A stretch of 64,000 nucleotides of DNA from Pseudomonas rustica (lineage in GTDB: Bacteria; Pseudomonadota; Gammaproteobacteria; Pseudomonadales; Pseudomonadaceae): the NCBI RefSeq assembly GCF_018336155.1, contig NZ_JAGYHF010000011.1:124001-188000 (forward strand). The letters are read 5' to 3'. The notes beneath the pieces are model-generated. The model saw only the letters and a list, made by a program, of their open reading frames with translations. It was not told the origin of the DNA and did not search any database. A program made the translations under genes and the position numbers. Below, piece by piece: positions 42,028-50,483 of this stretch. How positions within the stretch are numbered: the first letter of the stretch is position 1; every line of letters begins with the position of its first letter.

Positions 42028-42972
42028 ATGCAAATCAAACTCGCCAATCCCCGTGGCTTCTGCGCCGGTGTGGACCGGGCGATCGAAATCGTCAACCGCG
42101 CCCTGGAAGTCTTCGGGCCACCGATCTACGTGCGCCATGAAGTGGTGCACAACAAGTTCGTCGTTGAAGACCTGCGCAGTCGTGGCGCGATTTTCGTCGA
42201 AGAACTGGATCAGGTGCCGGACGACGTCATCGTCATTTTCAGTGCCCACGGCGTTTCCCAGGCCGTGCGTACCGAAGCCGCTGGCCGTGGTCTGAAAGTC
42301 TTCGACGCCACGTGTCCGCTGGTGACCAAGGTGCACATCGAAGTCGCGAAATACAGCCGCGATGGTCGTGAGTGCATCCTGATCGGCCACGCCGGTCACC
42401 CGGAAGTCGAAGGCACAATGGGCCAGTACGACGCCAGCAATGGCGGCGCGATCTACCTCGTTGAAGACGAAAAAGACGTCGCCGAATTGCAGGTTCACAA
42501 CCCGGAAAAACTGGCTTTCGTCACCCAGACCACGCTATCGATGGACGACACCAGTCGCGTCATTGATGCCTTGCGCACACGCTTCCCGGCTATCGGCGGC
42601 CCGCGCAAGGACGACATCTGTTACGCCACGCAAAACCGTCAGGACGCGGTCAAGCAACTGGCCGACGAATGCGATGTGGTGTTGGTGGTCGGCAGCCCGA
42701 ACAGCTCCAACTCCAACCGCTTGCGCGAACTGGCCGAGCGCATGGCTACCCCGGCCTACCTGATCGACGGCGCCGAAGACCTGCAAAAGAGCTGGTTCGA
42801 CGGTGTCGAGCGTATCGGCATCACCGCTGGCGCCTCCGCACCGGAAGTGCTGGTGCGTGGCGTGATTCAGCAACTGCAAGCCTGGGGTGCGACCGGCGCC
42901 GATGAGCTGGCCGGGCGCGAAGAGAACATCACGTTCTCGATGCCGAAAGAGTTGCGCGTTCGTTCGATCTGA
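42028..42972 (+). CDS. ispH: 4-hydroxy-3-methylbut-2-enyl diphosphate reductase
   Basis: 314 aa from ATG 42028 with GAGG 7 nt upstream; the open frame before it crosses the REP. The three iron-sulfur cysteines are C12 (GFCAGV), C96 (DATCPLV) and C198 (DDICYAT). The active-site segment is IFSAHGVSQ. It is the last step of the non-mevalonate pathway and makes IPP and DMAPP, the precursors used by IspB. Its last 44 nt overlap the 3' end of the convergent FimT-like gene. Confidence 0.96.
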   Translation: MQIKLANPRGFCAGVDRAIEIVNRALEVFGPPIYVRHEVVHNKFVVEDLRSRGAIFVEELDQVPDDVIVIFSAHGVSQAVRTEAAGRGLKVFDATCPLVTKVHIEVAKYSRDGRECILIGHAGHPEVEGTMGQYDASNGGAIYLVEDEKDVAELQVHNPEKLAFVTQTTLSMDDTSRVIDALRTRFPAIGGPRKDDICYATQNRQDAVKQLADECDVVLVVGSPNSSNSNRLRELAERMATPAYLIDGAEDLQKSWFDGVERIGITAGASAPEVLVRGVIQQLQAWGATGADELAGREENITFSMPKELRVRSI

Positions 42973-43498
42973 CGTTTTTGGCTTTCTGACACAACGCCTG
43001 TTCAGCGCTTTTGCTGCTCAGGCGCACGCGACCGGTCGCCGCCAGCACCACCTGGCGCTGGCTGACCGGCTCGTGAGTCGAGCAAATATGTAATGTCCCT
43101 GCCTGAAACGCCCGCCCGGGCATCAGCGGTTGTCCCAGACTGCTGAAGCGCACGTATCGACTCACTGATCGATTACCGACAATCGGCACCTTTGCGTCAC
43201 TCGCACGTTCTGCCAACAAGGGATTGCTGCTGTCCGCAGATCCTTTGCCGCTGATATCCACAATGATCCGCCAGCCCTGACTCCAGTCACCGTTGATGCC
43301 ATGAATCACCACGCTCTGATTGCGCGTGATGGCCAGGCTGCGTGCGTTGCGAATACCGTCGAGCAGCGACTGCGCGGCCAGATCCCGCTGGTTCGATTCG
43401 CGCAGCGTTGCGAACGCCGGATTGACCAACAGCAGAACAATTGCGCCGATCGCCAGTCCCATAAGCAGTTCTATCAGGCTGAAACCATGTTGCGTCAT
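42929..43498 (-). CDS. fimT: GspH/FimT family pseudopilin
   Basis: 189 aa. The type IV prepilin leader MTQHG is followed by FSLIELLMGLAIGAIVLLL, with F+1 and E+5 for PilD cleavage and methylation. The GspH-type body has GDWSQGWRIIVD. It is divergent from the fimU operon and its 3' end overlaps ispH by 44 nt. In P. aeruginosa fimT precedes fimU on the same strand, so this copy is rearranged or is a different GspH paralogue. It is probably a minor pilin that primes assembly. The family is sure; the fimT name is moderate. Confidence 0.8.
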   Translation of the reverse strand: MTQHGFSLIELLMGLAIGAIVLLLVNPAFATLRESNQRDLAAQSLLDGIRNARSLAITRNQSVVIHGINGDWSQGWRIIVDISGKGSADSSNPLLAERASDAKVPIVGNRSVSRYVRFSSLGQPLMPGRAFQAGTLHICSTHEPVSQRQVVLAATGRVRLSSKSAEQALCQKAKNVRSNERATLSASRT

Positions 43499-43525
43499 GA
43501 AAACTCCCTCCGTGGAGTGTGATGA

Positions 43526-43578
43526 GCGGCGCGATCCTTACGCCGCGCAGGGCAAATCAACCGACGCGGGTCGGTTGA
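43526..43578. promoter_or_regulatory. Two adjacent hairpins in the fimT-fimU divergent region
   Basis: GCGGCG/CGCCGC at 43526-43546 (9-nt loop) and TCAACCGAC/GTCGGTTGA at 43557-43578 (9-bp perfect stem, 4-nt loop). Both lie in the 130-nt gap between divergent fimT and fimU. They may be operators or leader hairpins; the second lacks a U-tract, so termination is unlikely. In P. aeruginosa AlgR controls the fimU operon, but no clear CCGTTCGTC-type AlgR box is seen. Confidence 0.4.
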
Positions 43579-43628
43579 ATGTTCTAGCGTGTAGAAGCAG
43601 GTATAGCCGACGGCAACGGAGGGCATCG

Positions 43629-44102
43629 ATGGATCTTCGTACAAAAGGTTTCACGCTGATCGAGTTGCTGGTGGCGATGGCGATCTTCGTTGTTCTGATC
43701 ACCCTTGCCGTGCCGGCGTTCACCAAGTCGATCCAGAGCAGCAAGGCCGATACCGAAATGGGCGATCTGCAACGGGCAATCAATTTTGCCCGGCTTGAAG
43801 CGATTGATCGTGGCGTGACCACTCGCTTGCGCCCGAGCGCCGGCGGCAGCGTCTGGACGGGCGAATTGGCGGTTTACGACAGTACTGGCACGCCGGCGAA
43901 TGTATTGCGGGTTGTTCCAGCGATGAGCAGCGGCGCCACTCTGGCGCTACCCTCTGGAGTGACCGCGCTGGATTTCAACAATCTCGGCGGTCTGGCCGCA
44001 CCGTCCACGGCGGTGGTCATCAGTTACACGCTGGGCACGCAAAGCAGGACGCTGAACGTGTGTTTGAACGGACGAATTCAATTGGGTGGAATTTGCGGAT
44101 GA
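43629..44102 (+). CDS. fimU: Type IV minor pilin FimU-like (GspH family)
   Basis: 157 aa from ATG 43629 with GGAGGG 6 nt upstream. Leader MDLRTKG precedes FTLIELLVAMAIFVVLI (F+1, E+5). The GspH-like globular domain ends NVCLNGRIQLGGICG, a pair of C-terminal cysteines typical of FimU. It is the first gene of the minor pilin operon and overlaps pilV by 4 nt (ATGA). It helps form the tip complex with PilV, PilW, PilX and PilE. Confidence 0.85.
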   Translation: MDLRTKGFTLIELLVAMAIFVVLITLAVPAFTKSIQSSKADTEMGDLQRAINFARLEAIDRGVTTRLRPSAGGSVWTGELAVYDSTGTPANVLRVVPAMSSGATLALPSGVTALDFNNLGGLAAPSTAVVISYTLGTQSRTLNVCLNGRIQLGGICG

Positions 44103-44548
44103 GGGCAGGGAGTCAACACGCACAGGAGGGCATGACGCTGATCGAAGTGCTGGTCGCGTTGCTGATTCTGACCGTCGGGTTATTGGGCGCGGCGGCGGTG
44201 CAACTGAATGCGCTGAAGTACACCGACAGCTCGCGGATGACCAGTCAGGCCAGTTTTATCGCCTACGACATGATGGATCGCATTCGCGCCAACTCCGGCG
44301 CCGACTACACCGTGACGCCGCCGACCTCGGGCAATCTCAGCGTCGCTCGCGATCAGGATCTCTACGATTTCACCACCAACATCATTGCTTTCGGCGGGCC
44401 CACCGCTACCGGCAGCATCACCCTCAATCAGCGGGTGTACACCATCACCATCAACTGGAGTGACGCACGGGCCGCCAACACCGCCAGCGCGCCGCGCAGT
44501 TTCGTCCTCAGCAGCCGTGCGGCGGTCGATCCGGTGGCCACGCCATGA
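44099..44548 (+). CDS. pilV: Type IV pilus minor pilin PilV
   Basis: 149 aa from ATG 44099, which overlaps the fimU stop as ATGA. Leader MRAGSQHAQEG precedes MTLIEVLVALLILTVGLLG, with E+5. The body has LNALKYTDSSRMTSQASFIAYD, the PilV/GspI-type helix, followed by a small domain. It is part of the pilus tip priming complex. It overlaps pilW by 4 nt. Confidence 0.88.
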   Translation: MRAGSQHAQEGMTLIEVLVALLILTVGLLGAAAVQLNALKYTDSSRMTSQASFIAYDMMDRIRANSGADYTVTPPTSGNLSVARDQDLYDFTTNIIAFGGPTATGSITLNQRVYTITINWSDARAANTASAPRSFVLSSRAAVDPVATP

Positions 44549-45258
44549 GGCGCGATAATCGGGGTTTCGGCCTGATCGAATTGCTCGTGGCTCTCGCGCT
44601 GGGTCTGATCATCGTGCTGGGTGTCGTGCAGATTTTCATCGCGGCGAAAAATACCTATGTCAGTCAGAACAGCGCCGCCGCGATGCAGGAGGACGCGCGT
44701 TTTGTGCTGAGCAAAATGATTCAGGAAATCCGCATGGTCGGCATGTTCGGTTGCCTCGGCACGATTACCGATTCGAGCACGGCCGGGGATTTCAATGCCG
44801 CGCAGATCGCTCCGATCGGCTGGGATAACGCCAACCTCAAACTGACGCTGGTGACCGCCGATATCGGCAGCGGTGGTGGCACGCCGACCTGGACGGTGCT
44901 CTCCGATTGCCGCAACAGCGCCACGGCGTATACCGGTTTACGAACGGCGGCGACCGGGCAGATTGCCTTTCCGATTCGCCGATTGATCTACAGCTTCAGC
45001 AACAACCAGATACTCATGGGCACCGGCAGCGGCACGCCGACCCAGCAGGTGCTGGTGAACAACGTCAGTGCTTTCACCGTTACCTTCGGCCTGGCGAGTT
45101 CTGCGACCGATGTGGCCGCTTCAACTTACAGCGCCAACCCCAGCGATCCGGCACGCATCCGCAGTGTGCGCCTGAGCCTGACCCTGCTCGACCCCAACAG
45201 CCGGGTCGCCCCACAAACCTTCAACGTGGTTGCCGCTTTGCGCAACCGCTTGCAGTGA
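44545..45258 (+). CDS. pilW: Type IV pilus minor pilin PilW
   Basis: 237 aa, ATGA overlap with pilV. Leader MRRDNRG precedes FGLIELLVALALGLIIVLG (E+5). AAAMQEDARFVLSKMIQEIRMVGMFGC is the PilW/GspJ segment (quoted in part: EIRMVGMFGC), followed by a beta-rich pilin domain. It is among the larger minor pilins, consistent with GspJ-like PilW, and lies 11 nt from pilX. Confidence 0.88.
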   Translation: MRRDNRGFGLIELLVALALGLIIVLGVVQIFIAAKNTYVSQNSAAAMQEDARFVLSKMIQEIRMVGMFGCLGTITDSSTAGDFNAAQIAPIGWDNANLKLTLVTADIGSGGGTPTWTVLSDCRNSATAYTGLRTAATGQIAFPIRRLIYSFSNNQILMGTGSGTPTQQVLVNNVSAFTVTFGLASSATDVAASTYSANPSDPARIRSVRLSLTLLDPNSRVAPQTFNVVAALRNRLQ

Positions 45259-45269
45259 GGGCCAGGGTG

Positions 45270-45749
45270 ATGCGGATTTCTCTTCACAACAGGAAGGCCC
45301 AGCTCGGCATGGCGTTGCTGGTCAGTCTGGTGTTTTTGTTGTTACTGACGCTGATTGGTTTGTCGTCGATGCAGAGCGCCAACCTGCAGGAAAAAATGGC
45401 CGGTAGTGTGAGTTTGCGTAATCAGTCGTTCCAGACTGCGGAAGCGGCGTTGCGGGTGGGCGAAAGCGCGGTGCAGCTCGATACTTACACCTTGGCGGTG
45501 TGCAGCGGCACGACGCAATGTGCGCCGCCGGCGGAATCTTCGGTGGTCAGTGCGGCAGGGCTCAATTCCACCTCGGGGGTGACGTGGATCGCGACCGGTA
45601 ATGGTTTCTATGGTGTGCAAAACATTGGCACCACACTCACGGCGGTGAATGTGCCGAGCAATACCTCGGCAACGTTGTATCGAGTGACCGCCGTCGGCAT
45701 CGCCGGCACTTCGCGCAGCGTGGTGGAGAGTGTTTATGCGAAGTATTGA
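45270..45749 (+). CDS. pilX: Type IV pilus minor pilin PilX
   Basis: 159 aa from ATG 45270, AGGG upstream. The leader ends QLG and is followed by MALLVSLVFLLLLTLIG. There is no glutamate at +5, which is typical for the GspK/PilX position at the tip of the pseudopilus complex. SANLQEKMAGSVSLRNQSF is a PilX-family segment. Its 3' end overlaps pilY1 by 14 nt. Confidence 0.87.
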   Translation: MRISLHNRKAQLGMALLVSLVFLLLLTLIGLSSMQSANLQEKMAGSVSLRNQSFQTAEAALRVGESAVQLDTYTLAVCSGTTQCAPPAESSVVSAAGLNSTSGVTWIATGNGFYGVQNIGTTLTAVNVPSNTSATLYRVTAVGIAGTSRSVVESVYAKY

Positions 45750-48700
45750 GCGCTATGGATCGCTGCTGCTCGGTCTGTTGCTGAGCTTTTATCTGACGGC
45801 ACCGGCGTATGCGTTCACGCCATCGGACTCGCCGTTGTTAAGTGCAGCCGCGGTTCCGCCAAATGTGATGCTGTTGATCGATGATTCGGGGAGCATGAAC
45901 AGCATCATCTATGCGTCCGGTTTCAACCCCGCTGACAACCCCACGCCGGCGCGGCAGTGCAACGCCTTGCTCGGCTTGTGTCTGAGTTCGACAGCGATCA
46001 CCGGTGACACGATCTTTCTGTCGAGCCTGCCGACTTCCGGCTGTTCCGGTGGCGCCTATGCGTTCTACAACAACAGCATCGCGCCGTTGTGCCTGAAACT
46101 GCCGGATCCCGTGGGCAGCGGCAACACGCGTTATTCGGGCGATTACATTTCTTACGTGGTCAGTCTGGCCATCAACAACGGCACCCGCGATTTCACCACC
46201 GGGGCGATTCCCAACGATTACCGGATCAACGTGGCACGCAACGTATCGACGGCACTGGTGACCAGCAACCGCACCTTGCGAATGGGTCTGTCGACCTTCA
46301 ATCCGGCCACCAGCAACAACTCCGGCAATGGCGGATACATCGCGCGTTCGATCAGCGATCTGGCCCCGGTCTCCGGCAGCGTGACGCAGGCCCAGGCGGA
46401 TACCAACTACAACGCGCTGATCTCATCGATCAACGCTTTGAGCGCCGTGGCCAACACGCCGTTGGCGGAAACCTATTACGAGATCACCCGCTACATGCGC
46501 GGCATGGCGCCGTACTACAACAGCACGCCAACGACCTACACCAGCCCGATCCAGTATCGCTGCCAGAAAAACTACGGCGTGGTGATCACTGACGGCTTAC
46601 CCACCTTCGACCGAACTTTCCCGACCAACGATCCGCTGGGCGGCAGTCGTCTACCGAACTGGGATGGCGTCAATAATGACGGCAACAATCTCAATGGTGA
46701 CGGTGAGGGCGACACGCTGTATCTGGACGACATCGCCAAATTCGCCTTCGACATCGACATGCGTTCGACCGGCACCGACGCGGCGGGCAAGAGCTGGAAC
46801 GCGGTGGATTTTCCCAAGCAGAACATGAACACCTACACAGTCGGTTTCACAGCGGCCAACGACATGTTGTCGGATGCGGCCAGTTATGGGCAGGGCAAGT
46901 ATTATCAGGCGACGGACAGCACGGGGCTGAATGCGGCACTGTCGTCGGCGTTGAGTGATATCACTTCCAAGGCGGGCTCCGGCGGCAGCGGCGTCGCCAG
47001 CGGCACCACGCTGGCGAGCGGCACCAGCTATTTCCAGACCAGTTACGACCCCAAGGATTGGCGCGGCACCATCAAGTCTTTCGGCTTCACGTCTTCCGGG
47101 GCGGTGAATACGTCGACCACGCTTTGGACGACTGATACGACCATAGTGCCCGGAGCGACTGCGCCGACTTACCAATCCTGGAACACCACGAGCAACGCCG
47201 CCGTGACGCTGGCTTACGGCAACTTTTCCCCAGCGCAACAAACCACGCTCAGTCAAAGTCTGCCCACTGGAATCACCGGCAATGATCTGGTGGAGTGGAG
47301 CAAAGGCACCAACAAAACCGGGCTCAAGGTACGCAGCGTATTGCTCGGCGACATCATCAATTCGCCATTGGTGCTGGCGGCTCCCACGGACAAGACCGCT
47401 GCTGACTTGTCCGGCGATAGCACTTATAGCGCTTATCTGACGACCAAAGCCGCGAACATGAACGCCAATCTGGTGGTGAATGCCAACGACGGATTCGTCA
47501 ACATCATCAACTCGGCCAATGGCACCCGGCGCTACGCCTACATGCCGTCCAGTGTGTTGCCGTCGCTACGGCTGATTGCTGATCCGACCTACATCAATGG
47601 CGTCAGCCACAAGTTTCTCGTCGACGGGCAAGTCGGAGTGTTCGACGCGCAGTCCGGCACGGCCTGGAAAACCCTGGCCATTGGTGGCACGGGTGCCGGA
47701 GGTAAAACGTTCTACGGGCTGCAGTTGTTTGATGCATCGGCGGGCAATGTGATCAAGGCCTTGTGGGAAGTCAGTGCGCCGACCACCGCCAACAGCGCCA
47801 ACGCTTTTAATGATCTGGGTTACGCCTACGCCCGACCAGAAGTGGCACGCTTGGCCGACGGTCGCTGGGCGGCGTTTATTTCCAACGGTTACGGCAGCAA
47901 TTCTGGCGTGGCCGCGTTGTATGTGCTGGATGTACGCGACGGCTCGCTGATCAAGAAGATCGTCATCGACAGCACGGAAACCACCAACGGTTTGTCCTCG
48001 GTTAAGCTCAAGGTCAACTCTTCCAATGTCGTGCAGGCCGCGTACGGCGGTGACTTGAAAGGGCGCCTGTGGAAATTCGACCTGAGTGCGACGTCGACCG
48101 ACAGTTGGGGCGTGGCGTTTTCCGGTAAACCGCTATTCACCACGGCTGGCGGCGCGACTCAGCCGATTACCGCGCAACCGCTACTGGCGGACAACTCAGT
48201 CGGCGGCAAACAGATTTTCTTCGGCACCGGAAAATTCAACGAAACGGCCGACAAAACCAACAAGGATTTGCAAGCGTTCTACTCGGTGTGGGATGCCGAT
48301 GGCGGTTCCGGACAATTGACCGTCAGCAGTTTGCAGGCGCAGGCAGTCACGGGTGTGTTCTCGGGCAGTACCGGGCAATTCGTGAGCACCTCGCAGAATG
48401 ACACGACGTACCCGGCGGAGAAGGGCTGGTATTTGCCCTTGGTGTATAACAACGCGCTGACCGGCGAGCGGGTGATCAATCAGGCCAGTCTGGTGCTGGG
48501 GCGAATCATTTTTACCACCGCCAGCGTCGATACCACTGATCCCTGCTCCAGTTTCGGCACCGGCAAACTGGTCGAACTCGATGCGTTCAGCGGTAAGATG
48601 CTCAACTACGCGGTGCTCGATACCAACGCCGATGGCGTGGTCGACAGCAACGACACAATTTCCAGTGGCGTGGTGCTCACCGGCGGTATTCCGACCCTGA

Positions 48701-48819
48701 ACGCCATCGTCAACGGCGCAACCCGCAAGATCGTGAACGACTCCAGTGGCGGCATTACCACACTGGTGGAAAAACCCGGCGGCGGCAGCCGTCGTATCAT
48801 GTGGCGACAAATACAGTAA
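45736..48819 (+). CDS. pilY1: PilY1-like type IV pilus tip adhesin
   Basis: 1027 aa from ATG 45736 (GGAG 7 nt upstream; GTG 45730 is the alternative). Signal peptide to APAYA. The N-terminal von Willebrand A-like domain has MLLIDDSGSMN, a MIDAS DxSxS. The C-terminal beta-propeller has an EF-hand-like calcium loop DTNADGVVD at 962-970, the site that controls pilus extension/retraction in P. aeruginosa PilY1. A second Asp/Asn/Gly-rich loop (NNDGNNLNGDGEGD) follows the VWA region. No RGD tripeptide was seen. It is exported and sits at the pilus tip. Confidence 0.92.
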   Translation: MRSIERYGSLLLGLLLSFYLTAPAYAFTPSDSPLLSAAAVPPNVMLLIDDSGSMNSIIYASGFNPADNPTPARQCNALLGLCLSSTAITGDTIFLSSLPTSGCSGGAYAFYNNSIAPLCLKLPDPVGSGNTRYSGDYISYVVSLAINNGTRDFTTGAIPNDYRINVARNVSTALVTSNRTLRMGLSTFNPATSNNSGNGGYIARSISDLAPVSGSVTQAQADTNYNALISSINALSAVANTPLAETYYEITRYMRGMAPYYNSTPTTYTSPIQYRCQKNYGVVITDGLPTFDRTFPTNDPLGGSRLPNWDGVNNDGNNLNGDGEGDTLYLDDIAKFAFDIDMRSTGTDAAGKSWNAVDFPKQNMNTYTVGFTAANDMLSDAASYGQGKYYQATDSTGLNAALSSALSDITSKAGSGGSGVASGTTLASGTSYFQTSYDPKDWRGTIKSFGFTSSGAVNTSTTLWTTDTTIVPGATAPTYQSWNTTSNAAVTLAYGNFSPAQQTTLSQSLPTGITGNDLVEWSKGTNKTGLKVRSVLLGDIINSPLVLAAPTDKTAADLSGDSTYSAYLTTKAANMNANLVVNANDGFVNIINSANGTRRYAYMPSSVLPSLRLIADPTYINGVSHKFLVDGQVGVFDAQSGTAWKTLAIGGTGAGGKTFYGLQLFDASAGNVIKALWEVSAPTTANSANAFNDLGYAYARPEVARLADGRWAAFISNGYGSNSGVAALYVLDVRDGSLIKKIVIDSTETTNGLSSVKLKVNSSNVVQAAYGGDLKGRLWKFDLSATSTDSWGVAFSGKPLFTTAGGATQPITAQPLLADNSVGGKQIFFGTGKFNETADKTNKDLQAFYSVWDADGGSGQLTVSSLQAQAVTGVFSGSTGQFVSTSQNDTTYPAEKGWYLPLVYNNALTGERVINQASLVLGRIIFTTASVDTTDPCSSFGTGKLVELDAFSGKMLNYAVLDTNADGVVDSNDTISSGVVLTGGIPTLNAIVNGATRKIVNDSSGGITTLVEKPGGGSRRIMWRQIQ

Positions 48820-48834
48820 GTGAGAGTTTGAGGC

Positions 48835-49236
48835 ATGCGCAGATCCAACCGCGGATTCACCCTGATCGAAATCATGATCGTGATTGCGATTATCGGGATC
48901 GTCATCACCATCGCCGCACCGAGCTACACCGAGTACCTGAAAAAGGGCCGCCGCGCCGAAGTGGTGTCATTGCTCTCGGAGCAGGCGCAGTCCCTCGAGC
49001 GCTTCTACACCAAGAACAATGTCTACACCGGCATCACCGGGCTAAGCACGGGCAATGATTTCTACACCATCACCCCGACCATCGCTGACCAGACTTTCCT
49101 GCTGACCGCGACGCGTAAAACCGGTACGACCATGGCCACCGACAAGTGCGGGGATTTCACCCTGACCAACACCGGTGTCAGAAGCATGAACAACGCGACC
49201 ACCGGGCTGACCACCAAGGATTGCTGGGGCCGCTGA
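48835..49236 (+). CDS. pilE: Type IV pilus minor pilin PilE
   Basis: 133 aa. Leader MRRSNRG precedes FTLIEIMIVIAIIGIVITI (E+5). The body has YTEYLKKGRRAEVVSLLSEQ and two C-terminal cysteines (DKCGDF, KDCWGR) forming the pilin D-loop. It follows pilY1 after 15 nt with no room for a pilY2 gene. It links the minor pilin tip to the PilA fibre. Confidence 0.9.
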   Translation: MRRSNRGFTLIEIMIVIAIIGIVITIAAPSYTEYLKKGRRAEVVSLLSEQAQSLERFYTKNNVYTGITGLSTGNDFYTITPTIADQTFLLTATRKTGTTMATDKCGDFTLTNTGVRSMNNATTGLTTKDCWGR

Positions 49237-49261
49237 GGCGCTTTCTTTCGGGCGCCTTTTG
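49236..49261 (+). terminator. Candidate terminator of the minor pilin operon
   Basis: AGGCGC/GCGCCT, a 6-bp stem with a 10-nt loop and TTTT, directly at the pilE stop. It is weak and overlaps the stop codon. Confidence 0.5.
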
Positions 49262-49293
49262 CGCCCACTGTCTTTTTTACGGTTGGATCAAAC

Positions 49294-50394
49294 ATGACCA
49301 GGCAACAGCAAGTGGTGATAGTCGGTGGCGGGGTGATTGGCCTGCTGACCGCCTACAACCTCGCCTCCGAAGTGCGCAGCGTGGTGCTGCTCGATCGTTC
49401 GAACCTCGGCCAGGAATCGTCCTGGGCGGGCGGCGGTATCGTTTCGCCGTTGTACCCGTGGCGCTACAGCCCGGCAGTCACCGCACTGGCGCACTGGTCG
49501 CAGGATTTTTATCCACAGCTTGGCGAGCGTCTGTTTGCTGATACCGGGGTTGATCCTGAAGTCCACACCACCGGCCTGTACTGGCTGGATCTGGACGATG
49601 AAGCCGAAGCGCTCGCTTGGGCTCAACGCGAGAACCGTCCGCTGCGGGCTGTGGATATCTCGGCGGCGCACGATGCGGTGCCGGTACTCGGCGGTGGGTT
49701 CGCGCGGGCGATCTACATGGCTGACGTTGCCAACGTACGTAATCCGCGCCTGGTGAAGTCGTTGAAAGCGGCGCTGCAAGCGATGCCGAACGTGACGATT
49801 CATGAGCAGTGCGAAGTCAGCGGGTTTGTTCGTGAAGGTGGGCAGGTCATCGGCGTCGAAACCTCCGGCGGCGTGATCAAGGGCGATCAGGTCGTGCTGA
49901 CGGCGGGTGCATGGAGCGGTGATCTGCTCAAGACGCTGGATCTGACACTGCCGGTCGAACCGGTGAAAGGGCAGATGATTCTCTACAAGTGCGCGGCGGA
50001 TTTCTTGCCGAGCATGGTGCTGGCGAAGGGGCGGTACGCGATTCCGCGGCGTGACGGGCATATTCTGATTGGCAGCACGCTGGAGCATGAAGGCTACGAC
50101 AAAACGCCGACCGATGTGGCGTTGGAGAGCCTCAAGGCTTCAGCGGTCGAGCTGATTCCGGCGTTGGCGGATGCTGAAGTGGTCGGGCATTGGGCGGGGT
50201 TGCGTCCGGGTTCGCCGGAAGGGATTCCGTACATTGGCCGGGTGCCGGGGTATGAAGGCTTGTGGCTGAACTGCGGGCATTACCGTAACGGATTGGTGCT
50301 GGCACCGGCGTCGTGTCAGTTGTTTGCGGATGTGATGTTGGGTCGTGCGCCGATTATTGATCCGGCGCCTTATGCGCCTGCGGGCCGCATTTAA
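49294..50394 (+). CDS. thiO: ThiO-like FAD-dependent glycine/D-amino acid oxidase
   Basis: 366 aa. The FAD fingerprint GGGVIG begins at residue 11 and is followed by the DAO-family segments SSWAGGGIVSPLYPW, VVLTAGAWSGDLL and HWAGLRPGSPEGIPYIG. NCGHYRNGLVLAPASC near the C-terminus is typical of glycine oxidase ThiO. The family oxidises glycine or other amino acids to imines; in thiamine synthesis this yields dehydroglycine for the thiazole. The match to PA4548, next to pilR, supports the assignment. It is cytoplasmic. The exact substrate is not proven. Confidence 0.85.
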   Translation: MTRQQQVVIVGGGVIGLLTAYNLASEVRSVVLLDRSNLGQESSWAGGGIVSPLYPWRYSPAVTALAHWSQDFYPQLGERLFADTGVDPEVHTTGLYWLDLDDEAEALAWAQRENRPLRAVDISAAHDAVPVLGGGFARAIYMADVANVRNPRLVKSLKAALQAMPNVTIHEQCEVSGFVREGGQVIGVETSGGVIKGDQVVLTAGAWSGDLLKTLDLTLPVEPVKGQMILYKCAADFLPSMVLAKGRYAIPRRDGHILIGSTLEHEGYDKTPTDVALESLKASAVELIPALADAEVVGHWAGLRPGSPEGIPYIGRVPGYEGLWLNCGHYRNGLVLAPASCQLFADVMLGRAPIIDPAPYAPAGRI

Positions 50395-50399
50395 AGCAA

Positions 50400-50479
50400 G
50401 ATCAAAAGATCGCAGCCTTCGGCAGCTCCTACCTTGGAATGGGTTTCCTGTAGGAGCTGCCGAAGGCTGCGATCTTTTG
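50400..50479. repeat. REP pair, family A (heads in)
   Basis: A reverse copy (GATCAAAAGATCGCAGCC to CTCCTAC) and a forward copy (TGTAGGAGCTGCCG to GATCTTTTG) with a spacer of about 17 nt. It fills the gap between the convergent thiO and pilR stops, 5 nt from each. Confidence 0.9.
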
Positions 50480-50483
50480 CGAT

